Source of the DNA: Flavobacteriaceae bacterium
Lineage (GTDB): Bacteria; Bacteroidota; Bacteroidia; Flavobacteriales; Flavobacteriaceae
NCBI GenBank assembly: GCA_024232495.1
Contig: JAAEPP010000205.1
Span: 1 to 32,249 of the forward strand
Reading direction: 5' to 3'
DNA length: 32,249 bases
Shown one piece after another: positions 1 through 8,733 of this stretch. Both the position numbers and the translations under genes were made by a program. Numbering within the stretch: position 1 is the stretch's first letter; every line of letters starts with the position of its first letter. Under the pieces are notes generated by a model. The model searched no databases. It was given only the letters and a program-made list of their open reading frames with translations, and had not been told where the DNA came from.

Positions 1-1145
1 GCATACAGAGATTCCTTATCGCCAAAATTGATAAATAAAACCTTTGTATTGGCCAATACCGCAGGCGGAAATAGGTTAAGTTCTTCCAAAACTAAATAAA
101 TTCGATCTAATCCAAATGAAATTCCTACACCGCTCATATCTTTTAATCCAAAAATACCAGTTAAATCGTCATAGCGGCCACCACCACCAATACTTCCTAG
201 TTGGACCTCTTTTGGGGGGCTTACTTCAACAATTGCACCGGTATAATAATTTAGACCTCTTGCAAGTGTAACATCAAACTCGAGATTAGCTGTTTTTAAA
301 TTAAGGGTTTGAAAAGCCTCGTAGATAAATTCTAATTCTTCAATACCTTTTAGACCTGTAACTGAAGTTGATAAAATTTCTTTTAAAGCTACTAACTGTT
401 CGACTGGGGTTCCTTTTAAACTAAGTAAAGGCTCTAATTTTTCTAGAGCTTCTTCCGTGATTCCTTTACGCAACATTTCTGTCTTTACTCCTTCCTCTCC
501 AATTTTGTCGAGTTTATCTAAAGCAATCGTAAAATCTATTAATTTATCTTCAGCGCCAATAACTTCAGCAATGCCGCTTAAAACTTTACGGTTGTTTAAT
601 TTTATAACAACTCCCTCCAAATTTAATTGATTAAAAACATCATCATACAATTGGATCAATTCTACCTCCTGCCACAACGATTTAGAACCAACTACATCAG
701 CATCACATTGATAAAACTCTCTAAATCTTCCTTTTTGAGGACGATCTGCTCTCCACACAGGTTGTATTTGAGAACGCTTAAAAGGAAACGTTAAATCGTT
801 TTGATGTTGCACAACATATCTAGCAAAGGGTACTGTAAGATCATATTTCAGTGCTTTCTCTGAAATACTAGAAGTTACTTTTAAGCTATTTTTTTCGTTT
901 AAAAACGCTGCATCGGTTTTTTTTAAAAAATCACCACTATTTAAAATTTTAAATATCAACCGGTCTCCTTCCTCACCATATTTACCCATTAAAGTTTCGC
1001 TTTTTTCAAAAGAAGGCGTTTCAATGGGCTGGTAACCATAATTTTTAAAACTCGTTCGCATGATGTCCATGATATAGTTTCGTTTCGATACTTCGAGTGA
1101 AGAAAAATCTCTCGTTCCTTTTGGTATGGATGGTTTTTGTGCCAA
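1..1145 (-). CDS. hisS: Histidyl-tRNA synthetase, C-terminus cut by window edge
   Basis: Class II aminoacyl-tRNA synthetase that charges tRNA-His with histidine in the cytoplasm. The visible 381 residues begin [14 protein letters not shown], the usual flavobacterial HisS opening, and contain the motif 2 region (RFREFYQCD), the histidine-specific [14 protein letters not shown] segment and the glycine-rich [12 protein letters not shown] segment. About 70 to 80 residues of the C-terminal anticodon-binding domain should lie beyond the left edge. The start is TTG at 1143-1145: an in-frame TAA stands only two codons upstream and no ATG fits the conserved N-terminus. It is divergent from the permease gene at 1278. 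Identification is secure; the exact start is well supported by the stop just before it. Confidence 0.96.
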   Translation of the reverse strand, partial: MAQKPSIPKGTRDFSSLEVSKRNYIMDIMRTSFKNYGYQPIETPSFEKSETLMGKYGEEGDRLIFKILNSGDFLKKTDAAFLNEKNSLKVTSSISEKALKYDLTVPFARYVVQHQNDLTFPFKRSQIQPVWRADRPQKGRFREFYQCDADVVGSKSLWQEVELIQLYDDVFNQLNLEGVVIKLNNRKVLSGIAEVIGAEDKLIDFTIALDKLDKIGEEGVKTEMLRKGITEEALEKLEPLLSLKGTPVEQLVALKEILSTSVTGLKGIEELEFIYEAFQTLNLKTANLEFDVTLARGLNYYTGAIVEVSPPKEVQLGSIGGGGRYDDLTGIFGLKDMSGVGISFGLDRIYLVLEELNLFPPAVLANTKVLFINFGDKESLY

Positions 1146-1277
1146 GTTTATTTAATTTAAAATATGATACTAAGTTATGCAAATATCTTAATTTCAAATT
1201 TAATTTATTAGATAATTTAAAATAATGGTAACTTTATACATCAAATTTAGTCTAACGGTTAAACCAATCTATATTTT

Positions 1278-2516
1278 ATGTTTTCCCTTTTTCGAGTTAA
1301 TGTACTAATAGCTATCAATTCAATAAAAACACAACTATTGAGAACCATTTTAACCGTGGTTATTATTGGTATTGGAATATGGGCTTTGGTAGGCATTTTA
1401 AGCTCTGTAGAGGCTATGGAAAATTCAATTTCTGGTAATTTCGCTACCATGGGTTCTAACACTTTTAATATACAACGTTATAATTTTAACGTGCAACGTC
1501 GAGGTGGTGAACGTGAAAAAGTAAATCCAATTATCAGTTATCAAAACATTCGGGAATTTATCGATATTTATGAGTTTCCTACTACACAAACATCCATTTC
1601 ATTCAGGGGAACTAGCGGAGCTGAAGTAAAGTTTGAAAGCAACAAAACCGATCCTGAAGTTCAAGTATTGGGAATTAATGAATATTATCTTGAAAATACT
1701 GGGACCGAAATTGAATCCGGTAGAAACTTTAATGTTTTTGATATCCAAAACAACAACAATGTATGTATTGTGGGCTCTGATTTTTTAAAAAGTTTATTTG
1801 TAAACGACAATCCTATTGGAAAAAAAATTAGTATTCGAGGGGTGAAGTTTAAAGTTATTGGAGTTCTAGAATCTAAAGGATCTACTTTTGGAAACAATCA
1901 AGATCTACGGGTTTTAATTCCTATACAAGTTGCTAGAGGAATTTTTACAGCACCCAATATCAACTATACCATTAGTATCATGGTCAAAAACACAGAGATG
2001 CTAAACGCTGCTCAAGACGAGGCGGTTGTCACTTTTAGAAATATTCGAGGTTTAAATCCTATTGAAAAAAATGATTTTGGAATGGAGCGAAGTGACGACC
2101 TCATAAACCGAATTACTAGTATCACTGGATACCTTGAAATAGCAGCATGGATTATAAGTATAATCACCATTTTAGGTTCCTCGATAGCTCTGATGAATAT
2201 CATGTTGGTTTCGGTAACAGAGCGAACTCGTGAAATTGGAGTTCGAAAAGCTTTGGGAGCAAAAAACTCAACGATTTCGACTCAATTTTTTATTGAGACG
2301 ATCGTTATTGGACAAATTGGTAGCGTTTTAGGTATTTTACTTGGAATTGGTACTGGAATGATTTTTTCTTCTTTTTTTGAATCCGAATTTTCGTTACCCT
2401 GGATTCCTATGTTATGGGCAACAATTATCACTTTTATCGTAGCCATTATTGCAGGTTTTTATCCCGCAATGAAAGCCTCAAAACTAGACCCTATTGAAAG
2501 CTTACGTTATGAATAG
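1278..2516 (+). CDS. ABC transporter permease, MacB/FtsX type
   Basis: Inner-membrane permease of the MacB family: an N-terminal helix (about residues 20-42), a large periplasmic MacB-type domain (about 45-280), and three C-terminal helices (about 285-310, 338-362, 375-395) forming the FtsX domain. The cytoplasmic loop TERTREIGVRKALGA and the C-terminal ending KASKLDPIESLRYE are typical of the family. Known members work with a separate ATPase and often an adaptor protein in export or lipoprotein/peptide handling. No ATPase gene lies beside it here, so its partner must be encoded elsewhere. The substrate cannot be predicted. The ATG at 1278 is the only plausible start, 132 bases from hisS on the opposite strand. 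Confidence 0.9.
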   Translation: MFSLFRVNVLIAINSIKTQLLRTILTVVIIGIGIWALVGILSSVEAMENSISGNFATMGSNTFNIQRYNFNVQRRGGEREKVNPIISYQNIREFIDIYEFPTTQTSISFRGTSGAEVKFESNKTDPEVQVLGINEYYLENTGTEIESGRNFNVFDIQNNNNVCIVGSDFLKSLFVNDNPIGKKISIRGVKFKVIGVLESKGSTFGNNQDLRVLIPIQVARGIFTAPNINYTISIMVKNTEMLNAAQDEAVVTFRNIRGLNPIEKNDFGMERSDDLINRITSITGYLEIAAWIISIITILGSSIALMNIMLVSVTERTREIGVRKALGAKNSTISTQFFIETIVIGQIGSVLGILLGIGTGMIFSSFFESEFSLPWIPMLWATIITFIVAIIAGFYPAMKASKLDPIESLRYE

Positions 2517-2590
2517 TTAGTTGATATTTTATTTTTTTATACTCTTTGCAATAATTAAACCATCAAATCAGTTATTGTTTCAATAATAGT

Positions 2591-3475
2591 ATGATGAAAA
2601 AAATAATTATTTTATGTTATGTTTTTATTGTTCTTGCTTGTAGTAAAGACAATAATAAAACTGATACCCTTTGTTATTCAAATTCGAATACAGAAAGTAT
2701 AATCCACGACGGTATTGATAGAGAATATTTTTTGTATGTACCCGATTCTTATGATGGTACTACTGCAGTGCCAATCTTATTTAACTTTCATGGTTTTGGA
2801 GGCAGTGTAGAAGAATTTATAGAGTATGCAGACCTGCGTTCGGTGGCAGAAACTAATACGTTTATTTTAGTCTATCCCCAAGGTAGTTGTCTAGAAGGTT
2901 CTTCCCATTGGAATCCCTGCCCAAACGGACCGGATAACAAAAGTGAAGCTGATGATTTTGGATTTGTTGAAGCTATGATCAATCAGATATCCTCAGAATA
3001 CTATATAGATTTGGATCGAGTTTACGCAGGGGGATACTCTAACGGAGGTATGATGGCATACGGTCTTGCGAATTATAAAAGTGATTTAATTGCTGCGGTG
3101 GCATCTGTTTCCGGAACAATGTTAAACTGTACAGGATCTACCAATCATCCTATGCCAGTAGTACATCTTCATGGAACCTCTGATGATGTTGTTTCCTATA
3201 ATGGGAGTACTGATTGGAATTCTGTACAAAGTACGTTGGATTACTGGATTAATTTTAATAACACTACGACCATTCCTACGGTAAATTCAGAGAATAGTGG
3301 TGGAATATCTATCGAACATTATATTTATGGTCAAGGTGAAAATTCAGTTTCCGTAGAACATTACAAATATATTGGAGGGGAACACGAATGGTTTAACGAA
3401 ACCTACCAGGGTCAAAATACCGCTGAATTGATTTGGAATTTTATGTCGAAATACGACCTCGATGGATTGAGATAG
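2591..3475 (+). CDS. Lipoprotein esterase, PHB-depolymerase/feruloyl-esterase (CE1, LpqC-like) type
   Basis: Alpha/beta hydrolase of 294 residues, probably attached to the cell envelope. The N-terminus MMKKIIILCYVFIVLACS is a lipoprotein signal peptide with the lipidated cysteine at residue 17. The fold shows an oxyanion-hole segment (NFHGFGG, about 65-71), the nucleophile elbow GYSNGG with Ser150, the HGTSDDVV segment with the probable acid Asp198, and the probable catalytic His265 in GGEHEW. Family members cleave polyhydroxybutyrate, feruloyl or acetyl esters; which substrate applies here is not evident. It follows the permease on the same strand after 74 bases, so co-transcription is possible but unproven. 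Confidence 0.85.
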   Translation: MMKKIIILCYVFIVLACSKDNNKTDTLCYSNSNTESIIHDGIDREYFLYVPDSYDGTTAVPILFNFHGFGGSVEEFIEYADLRSVAETNTFILVYPQGSCLEGSSHWNPCPNGPDNKSEADDFGFVEAMINQISSEYYIDLDRVYAGGYSNGGMMAYGLANYKSDLIAAVASVSGTMLNCTGSTNHPMPVVHLHGTSDDVVSYNGSTDWNSVQSTLDYWINFNNTTTIPTVNSENSGGISIEHYIYGQGENSVSVEHYKYIGGEHEWFNETYQGQNTAELIWNFMSKYDLDGLR

Positions 3476-3628
3476 CTAAAGAAAAATTATATGAATGGCT
3501 GTTAAAACCTGTAAAGGCAAACAACAACCAGAACTTGGATTGCAACAAGAAGATTGAAATTTAGAAGTGTCAACTTTTGTTTTTTCAACTGAAATACCAC
3601 AGGCATCTATAGGGTTATCAAAATTATT
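3476..3628 (-). other. Cys-rich open frame of 50 codons without a start codon, possible gene remnant
   Basis: Downstream of the DUF6495-like gene, the minus strand stays open from just after an in-frame TAA (3629-3631) to a TAG at 3476-3478. It encodes NNFDNPIDACGIS and later a Cys-dense stretch SCCNPSSGCCLP, ending in a hydrophobic tail. No ATG, GTG or TTG lies in the frame, so it is not a conventional gene as it stands. It may be the 3-prime remnant of a lost gene or chance openness. Five of its 50 residues are cysteines, which is unusual for random AT-rich DNA. I do not recognise the family. Confidence 0.25.
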
Positions 3629-3653
3629 TTAACTAAAAATTAAATCAAAAACT

Positions 3654-4127
3654 TCAGTTTACCATTTTGTCAAAAAACATAAACAAATCGCCTTTAGTAA
3701 TAATAGCGCCTTGCTCTATTAAAGAAAAAATATCCCCTTTTTTGTCTGTGGTAAAATCTTTATTTGCCGTAAAAAACTCAACTTCTTCAAAAGCAAAGTT
3801 TTTCTGGAGCCATTTAAAACCCTCAGGAGTTCTGAAATCTATATTCTCATTAGTAGTTTTTACTACTATCAATTTCATGTGAGCCGCTTCAACTTTAAAA
3901 AGAAATAATTGCATAGCAGAAATATTTTCAAGATAGGAAGCATTGTTCAACACTCCTTCCCAAATTAAATCACTAAAAACATCCAATTCTTCTTCGGCAA
4001 CTTCGGGCTTCACCCTTTTAATTTCGTCCCACTCTTTACCTGTGATCGATTGTGTTGCTAAAAAATTAATAAATTCTTCATGCAATTCTTCAAATTGCTC
4101 TTTGGTAAGTCTGCTATATTTTGCCAT
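3654..4127 (-). CDS. DUF6495-like conserved protein
   Basis: Cytoplasmic protein of 157 residues with no signal peptide or membrane segment, rich in acidic and aromatic residues. The opening MAKYSRLTKEQFEELHEEFINFLATQ matches what I recall of the Bacteroidota family DUF6495; its function is unknown. The family name is from memory and only moderately sure, while the coding call is strong. The start is odd: the ATG at 4125-4127 follows directly on the T7 run of a hairpin terminator belonging to the upstream receptor gene, leaving no room for a separate leader. The next in-frame Met is in AHMKL, far into the conserved part, so this start must be right or the gene is read from a read-through transcript. 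Confidence 0.75.
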   Translation of the reverse strand: MAKYSRLTKEQFEELHEEFINFLATQSITGKEWDEIKRVKPEVAEEELDVFSDLIWEGVLNNASYLENISAMQLFLFKVEAAHMKLIVVKTTNENIDFRTPEGFKWLQKNFAFEEVEFFTANKDFTTDKKGDIFSLIEQGAIITKGDLFMFFDKMVN

Positions 4128-4153
4128 AAAAAAACGCCCCGTTTAAGGGGCGT
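4128..4153 (-). terminator. Intrinsic terminator of the TonB-dependent receptor gene, abutting the next ATG
   Basis: ACGCCCC (4134-4140), loop GTTTAA, and GGGGCGT (4147-4153) form a perfect GC-rich 7-bp stem. On the minus strand it is followed by seven T residues (4128-4134, the first shared with the stem end) and then at once by the ATG of the DUF6495-like gene. The plus-strand side has no T run, so it works leftward, 28 bases after the receptor stop codon. Confidence 0.85.
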
Positions 4154-4181
4154 AAAATTAATGATATTATTACTAATAATC

Positions 4182-7100
4182 CTAAAAAATGTAGCGCAAT
4201 CCAAATTGAGCTTGCCATCTTGAAGCTAAACTCGTATCATAGCCAAACGTTTCTTTTAAATCAGGATTAAAAGTATAGGTAGGCGTACTCGTTCCTGGAT
4301 CGACAGTAACACCAATAGGCTGAACGTTATTTGGTTGTTGCATAACTCCCCAGTCAGAATTGATCATGTTTCCAACATTAAGAATGTCTATACTAAACTG
4401 TAGCGTATTGGTTCTATTTTCATTAATTTTTATGTTATAGTCTTGAAGAATTTTTAGATCCAATCGACCTCTCCATGGAGAAATTGCTCCATAGCGTTCT
4501 GCATATTGACCTCTTCTTCCATTTAAATAGTCATCCTGTGCAATATAGGCGTCAAATGCAGCTCCTTGTCCGGGTTCAGAAAATTGCATTTCCCCTATTT
4601 CTGACGAAGTTGGAATATAGAGAAGGTCATTTAAATTTGAGCCATCTCCATTAATATCGCCCCCATAGGTGTAATTAAAACGTCCTCCTTTTGCATATTC
4701 AAAAAAGGCAGAAACTGTTGTAGCCCATTTGTCATTTGCATAGTTCCATTTTTTACTACCTACACCAATAATTCTGTGTTGATCTCCATATTTAGAATTA
4801 GCAAGCACATCATCGTTAACATTACCAAGCGCTGCGTTAAATGCAAATGCATCACCTGTTATTTCCGCTTCAATGGAATTCACATCTTGTGAATTCAGAT
4901 AATTATAAGCCATCATTACATAGTATCCATCACCAAAGGTCTTTTGAGCTTTTAATGTAGCATTCCAAGTTCGACCTTTATCAGAATTTGTGATTACGTA
5001 GGCGTTATTAATTAAATCACCTGAGGTATAAATAGGTCTATTATCAACTCCATTTAAAGTTCCTGATGGTGGTAATAAACCCCAGTTTTGAACGTGAGCT
5101 GCGTTGATATCCTTAGTGTAAGCAAGATCACCAGTTAAAATAAGACCTCCGTCAAATTTGTAATCACCCCCAATATTTGTTCTCCAAACTTGTGGGAATT
5201 TAAAATCTGGATCTACTGCGTTTAAGAAAAATATTTCAGGGTTTGCAACTTGATTCCCTATCCAAACAAATGGAAGTCGTCCAGTAAAAACACCTGATCC
5301 TCCACGAAGTTGTAATTTATCTTCTCCTTTATGGTTGTAATTAAAACCAACTCTTGGAGAAATTAAAACCTGATTTGTAGGCATTTGAGTATTGTCTATT
5401 AATACGGTTTCTCCAGTATTAGGATTAACGTATGGAATGTTTGGCACATTACAACATGCGTTATCAATTACATTTTGTGCTTTTGTTGCAGTATCAAAAT
5501 ATAGCGGTTTATCAAAACGCACTCCTAATGTCAACTTAAAGTTGTTTGAAACATCCCATTCATCTTGAGCATAAAAAGCCATCTGACCTACATTGGTCTC
5601 TGCTAAAGCCCAGCCACCAGGATTTCCAGTCCCATTTGAGTTGATAGCTGCATCTGCTGCAATAGCTGCATCAAACGCTGCTTGAAGTGCTCCTGAAGAT
5701 GCAAATTCTCCAAAACCTTCCATAGTGGTGGTTGGAAAGAAAACACCTTGAGCACCGTATACGCCAAGATTGAAAGAATTGTCAAATTGGAACTTTTCAA
5801 AAGAAATTCCAACGGTAGTGGTATGCTTTCCTTTTACAAAACTAATATTGTCTGAAAATTGAAAAACCTTCTGCTGTAAATCGTTATTGATAGAAAAAGG
5901 TTCGTGTCCAGCAATTATGTAATTAGAACCGTCTTTTGTAATTGTTAGTGAAGGAGCAGGTGTTGATTTTGGATTTCTAAAATCATTAAAATGAGTATAT
6001 CCAACTTGAAATTTATTAGATGCATTTCCTTCAAAGTCAGAATTTAATTCCATTTGGAAAGATTGTAATTTATTATTTATTTGATAACCTGCATTTTCAA
6101 ATTGAAGTGTTGATGCACTGGGACCTCTAAATCCAAGTGCTGTTGGATGTGCAGGTTTTTCTTTTGAAGCATCTAAAAAATTATAAATTAATGCTAAACG
6201 ATTGTTATCATTAATATTCCAATCTAATTTAAAAATCCCTTTCGTAGATTCCGTTTTGTGAGTAAAACCCTCGTAAGCACCAGGATCATAACCAACAGCC
6301 AATAAAGCATCTCGAACTTCTATTAAATCAGACTCAAGTACTCTAGATTCGTTTATAAGGCCAGAACCGTTATTGGGCAGCCAATTTTGTCCTAAATCTT
6401 CTCGGTCATCTTTTTCAAAATTAGCAAAGAAAAATAATTTATTTTTAACAATTGCACCACCTAAGCTGGCACCAAATTGTAATTGTTTCAAGTCTGCAAC
6501 AGAAACTTCATCACCTTTAACTTCACTTCCTGTTAGGCTTTCATTTCGATAAAATCCGTAAACTGTACCATGAAAATTATTCGTTCCACTTTTAGTTACG
6601 GCATTGATCAAGGCTCCTGTAAATCCAGATTGCCTTACATCATAAGGAGCTGTCGAAACTTGAATCTGTTCTAAAGCGTCTAATGAAACAGGTTGTGCAT
6701 CTGTTTGTCCTCCTGGTGTAGCAGCATCTAGTCCAAAGGGATTGTTGAAAATTGCACCATCCAAAGAGTAATTATTAAATTGATCGTTTCTACCTCCAAA
6801 AGAACCATTACTAGACGAAGGTTCTAATCTAGTAAAATCGGAAGCTGATCTTGAAATTGTAGGCAAGCGTGTGAGCTCTCTCCTACCAATATTGGTTTCT
6901 GCGCCGGTACGGTCACTCCCAAAAGTGTTTTTAGCACCTCCAGTTGTTAATACAACCGCATCTAACTGCTGACTGTCTTCGGTCAGAGTCACATCTAAAT
7001 TAAATGCCTTTCCTAAATCAAGGTAAACATTATCAAAACTTAGTGTACTATAGCCTACATAAGACACCGTTATTGAGTATGGACCACCTACTCGTAAGTT

Positions 7101-7307
7101 AAGTAGATTGTATCGTCCGTCAAAATTTGTGATTGCCCCTGATTTAGTTCCAGAAGGCGTGTGCACCGCGATAATGTTCGCACCTGAAAAGGATGCTCCT
7201 GACTCATCGGCAACCATTCCTTTGATACTTGAGGTCGTTACCTGAGCGTTTACCACACTAAATGCAAAGAAAAAAAGACCGTAAATTAAATTTTTTAATA
7301 TTTTCAT
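4182..7307 (-). CDS. TonB-dependent receptor, Oar-like, with carboxypeptidase regulatory-like domain
   Basis: Outer-membrane protein of 1041 residues. A signal peptide (about 1-21, ending VVNAQ) is followed by a carboxypeptidase-D regulatory-like beta-sandwich (about 25-115; SIKGMVADESGASFSGANI), a plug domain (about 115-250; YSLDGAIFNNPFG, then ALINAVTKSGTNNFHG), and a long beta-barrel ending in the aromatic QFGLRYIF. This architecture is that of Oar/OmpA-related TonB-dependent receptors, which use TonB-ExbB-ExbD energy to take up or handle large substrates. No SusD partner lies beside it, which argues against a classical polysaccharide utilisation locus, so the substrate is unknown. It is a single-gene unit between the terminators at 4128-4153 and 7349-7376. 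Confidence 0.93.
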   Translation of the reverse strand: MKILKNLIYGLFFFAFSVVNAQVTTSSIKGMVADESGASFSGANIIAVHTPSGTKSGAITNFDGRYNLLNLRVGGPYSITVSYVGYSTLSFDNVYLDLGKAFNLDVTLTEDSQQLDAVVLTTGGAKNTFGSDRTGAETNIGRRELTRLPTISRSASDFTRLEPSSSNGSFGGRNDQFNNYSLDGAIFNNPFGLDAATPGGQTDAQPVSLDALEQIQVSTAPYDVRQSGFTGALINAVTKSGTNNFHGTVYGFYRNESLTGSEVKGDEVSVADLKQLQFGASLGGAIVKNKLFFFANFEKDDREDLGQNWLPNNGSGLINESRVLESDLIEVRDALLAVGYDPGAYEGFTHKTESTKGIFKLDWNINDNNRLALIYNFLDASKEKPAHPTALGFRGPSASTLQFENAGYQINNKLQSFQMELNSDFEGNASNKFQVGYTHFNDFRNPKSTPAPSLTITKDGSNYIIAGHEPFSINNDLQQKVFQFSDNISFVKGKHTTTVGISFEKFQFDNSFNLGVYGAQGVFFPTTTMEGFGEFASSGALQAAFDAAIAADAAINSNGTGNPGGWALAETNVGQMAFYAQDEWDVSNNFKLTLGVRFDKPLYFDTATKAQNVIDNACCNVPNIPYVNPNTGETVLIDNTQMPTNQVLISPRVGFNYNHKGEDKLQLRGGSGVFTGRLPFVWIGNQVANPEIFFLNAVDPDFKFPQVWRTNIGGDYKFDGGLILTGDLAYTKDINAAHVQNWGLLPPSGTLNGVDNRPIYTSGDLINNAYVITNSDKGRTWNATLKAQKTFGDGYYVMMAYNYLNSQDVNSIEAEITGDAFAFNAALGNVNDDVLANSKYGDQHRIIGVGSKKWNYANDKWATTVSAFFEYAKGGRFNYTYGGDINGDGSNLNDLLYIPTSSEIGEMQFSEPGQGAAFDAYIAQDDYLNGRRGQYAERYGAISPWRGRLDLKILQDYNIKINENRTNTLQFSIDILNVGNMINSDWGVMQQPNNVQPIGVTVDPGTSTPTYTFNPDLKETFGYDTSLASRWQAQFGLRYIF

Positions 7308-7342
7308 TTTCTGTAATTATTGGTTATTCTTTAAAATTATGC

Positions 7343-7376
7343 ATAAAAAAAACCACTTTAATTAAAAAGTGGTTTT
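7343..7376 (-). terminator. Intrinsic terminator of the rpsF-rpsR-rplI operon
   Basis: AAAACCACTTT (7349-7359) pairs perfectly with AAAGTGGTTTT (7366-7376) around the loop AATTAA. On the minus strand the stem runs into a tract of eight T residues (from 7352 down to 7345). It lies about 45 bases after the rplI stop codon and also separates that operon from the TonB-dependent receptor gene. Confidence 0.85.
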
Positions 7377-7420
7377 AAATATTAACAATTACTATCAATT
7401 AGTTAACAAAAAATTAACTA

Positions 7421-7873
7421 TTATTTTTTTTCAGCAACTACTTCAAAAGACAAGTTAGACACAACGTCTCTGTGGAAACGTATTTTTGCGTCGTATTGGC
7501 CAGTACGCTTAATTAAGCCACCTGCAATTGTAATGTATTTTTTATCAATTGCCACACCATTGTTTTCTAAAGCGGTAGCTAAGTTAGCATTAGAAACAGA
7601 TCCAAATAGTTTGTTTCCTTCACCCGACTTTGAAGCTATTTTAATTTCTAGCCCGTTTAGTTTGTCAGCTTCCTTTTGAGCATCCTCAATAATTTTCTTT
7701 TCTTTGAATGCGCGTTGTTTTAGTGTTTCAGCAAGAACCTTTTTTGTAGAGGGAGTTGCTAAAACTGCTAATCCTTGTGGTAATAAAAAGTTTCTTCCAT
7801 AACCGTTTTTTACAGTTACTATGTCGTCAGTAAATCCTAGATTCTCAACGTCTTTCTTTAATATAAGTTCCAT
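7421..7873 (-). CDS. rplI: 50S ribosomal protein L9
   Basis: Large-subunit ribosomal protein of 150 residues, close to the usual 148-150. The N-terminal domain shows the family signature VENLGFTDDIVTVKNGYGRNFLLPQG, followed by the long connecting helix (about 40-75) and the C-terminal rRNA-binding domain with KLFGSVSNANLATAL. L9 binds 23S rRNA near the L1 stalk and helps maintain reading frame. It is the last gene of the rpsF-rpsR-rplI operon, 14 bases after rpsR, and ends in a strong terminator. Confidence 0.98.
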   Translation of the reverse strand: MELILKKDVENLGFTDDIVTVKNGYGRNFLLPQGLAVLATPSTKKVLAETLKQRAFKEKKIIEDAQKEADKLNGLEIKIASKSGEGNKLFGSVSNANLATALENNGVAIDKKYITIAGGLIKRTGQYDAKIRFHRDVVSNLSFEVVAEKK

Positions 7874-7887
7874 ATCCTATCTAATTT

Positions 7888-8184
7888 TTATTTTAATAAA
7901 TCTGCTACGTACGGCATTAAAGCTATGTGTCTAGCTCTTTTCACAGCAACTGCTACTTTACGCTGATATTTTAAAGAAGTACCTGTAAGTCTTCTTGGTA
8001 ATATCTTTCCTTGTTCGTTAATAAATCTCATTAAAAAATCTGGATCTTTATAATCCACATATTTAATACCAGATTTCTGAAACATACAATATTTCTTAAC
8101 TTTTGCAGTCTCAATATTAAGAGGAGTTAGATATCTAATATCTCCCTCTTTTTTTCCTTTTGCTTGTTGTTCTATTGATGACAT
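7888..8184 (-). CDS. rpsR: 30S ribosomal protein S18
   Basis: Small-subunit protein of 98 residues. The core signature is present: [39 protein letters not shown] with the family's basic R/K-rich region and the ending [14 protein letters not shown]18 forms a heterodimer with S6 on the 30S platform, which fits its place directly after rpsF with only three bases between. The N-terminal extension of about 20 residues before DIRYLTPL resembles other Bacteroidota S18 proteins. Confidence 0.98.
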   Translation of the reverse strand: MSSIEQQAKGKKEGDIRYLTPLNIETAKVKKYCMFQKSGIKYVDYKDPDFLMRFINEQGKILPRRLTGTSLKYQRKVAVAVKRARHIALMPYVADLLK

Positions 8185-8187
8185 AGC

Positions 8188-8526
8188 TTATGCAGTTTTT
8201 TTGTTACGGTTTCTTCTTTTTTCAGCCCAAGCAATAGCGTGCTTGTCTAGGGCTACAGTAAGATAGCGCATTACACGTTCATCTCTTCTGAATTCAATCT
8301 CTAATTCGTTAATAGCTTCTCCAGCTACAGTGTATTCAAATAAGTGATAAAAACCACTTTTTTTGTGTTGGATTGCGTAGGCTAATTTTTTTAGCCCCCA
8401 ATTTTCTTTGGATATCATCTTAGCACCTTTAGAAACAAGAATTTCTTCGTATTTCTTTACTGTTTCCTTTATCTGTTCTTCAGATAAAACGGGATTTAAG
8501 ATGAAAACAGTTTCATAATGATTCAT
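8188..8526 (-). CDS. rpsF: 30S ribosomal protein S6
   Basis: Small-subunit protein of 112 residues with the ferredoxin-like S6 fold: MNHYETVFILNPVLSEEQI at the start, the WGLKKLAYAIQHKKSGFYHLFEY central segment and DERVMRYLTVALDKHA near the end. The C-terminus is basic (EKRRNRNKKTA). It heads the rpsF-rpsR-rplI operon, with a Bacteroidota-type promoter about 55-85 bases upstream. The canonical E. coli priB gene between rpsF and rpsR is absent, as expected in this phylum. Confidence 0.98.
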   Translation of the reverse strand: MNHYETVFILNPVLSEEQIKETVKKYEEILVSKGAKMISKENWGLKKLAYAIQHKKSGFYHLFEYTVAGEAINELEIEFRRDERVMRYLTVALDKHAIAWAEKRRNRNKKTA

Positions 8527-8556
8527 AAAATTATAATTTAATTAATGTTTAATACC

Positions 8557-8573
8557 CTTAGCTTTAAGCCAAG
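8557..8573 (-). promoter_or_regulatory. Small hairpin at the predicted 5-prime end of the rpsF mRNA
   Basis: On the minus strand CTTGGC and GCTAAG can pair (one G-U pair) around a five-base loop. The predicted transcript should begin around 8573, so the hairpin would sit at its extreme 5-prime end, 30 to 45 bases before the rpsF ATG. It may simply stabilise the mRNA. I could not see the CCG-containing bulge of the known S6:S18-binding leader motif. Confidence 0.25.
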
Positions 8574-8579
8574 AGCGTG

Positions 8580-8610
8580 CAAAAATACTACTTTTTTTAC
8601 AAATCACAAA
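8580..8610 (-). promoter_or_regulatory. Bacteroidota-type promoter for the rpsF operon
   Basis: On the minus strand a TTTG -33 element (8607-8610) is followed after 19 bases by TATTTTTG (8580-8587), a perfect match to the TAnnTTTG -7 element used by the primary sigma factor of this phylum. The spacing is as known for the phylum. Transcription should begin about seven bases downstream, leaving a leader of roughly 45-50 bases. Confidence 0.6.
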
Positions 8611-8733
8611 CCTATTGCTCTAAGTTATTTTTTTTCTTAAAAAAATTAAAAAAGTATAGTTTTATCGATAAAGTCATAAAAACTTGTATTTCATCGGCAA
8701 TATCAGTATCATTGACATATAAAATTTAACGAA

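Noticed and set aside
2572-2586. TTATTG/CAATAA hairpin before the esterase gene
   Set aside because: Short AT-only-type stem with a three-base loop and no T run; not a convincing terminator or regulator.
3495-3557. Plus-strand frame of 20 codons starting ATGGCTGTTAAA
   Set aside because: Too short, with no promoter or homology that I recognise, and antisense to the Cys-rich frame.
4182-7307. Polysaccharide utilisation locus
   Set aside because: The receptor is Oar-like and no SusD homologue, glycoside hydrolase or sigma/anti-sigma pair lies beside it.
8557-8573. S6:S18-binding leader riboregulator
   Set aside because: The stem is small and the characteristic CCG bulge is not visible, so only a plain hairpin is reported.
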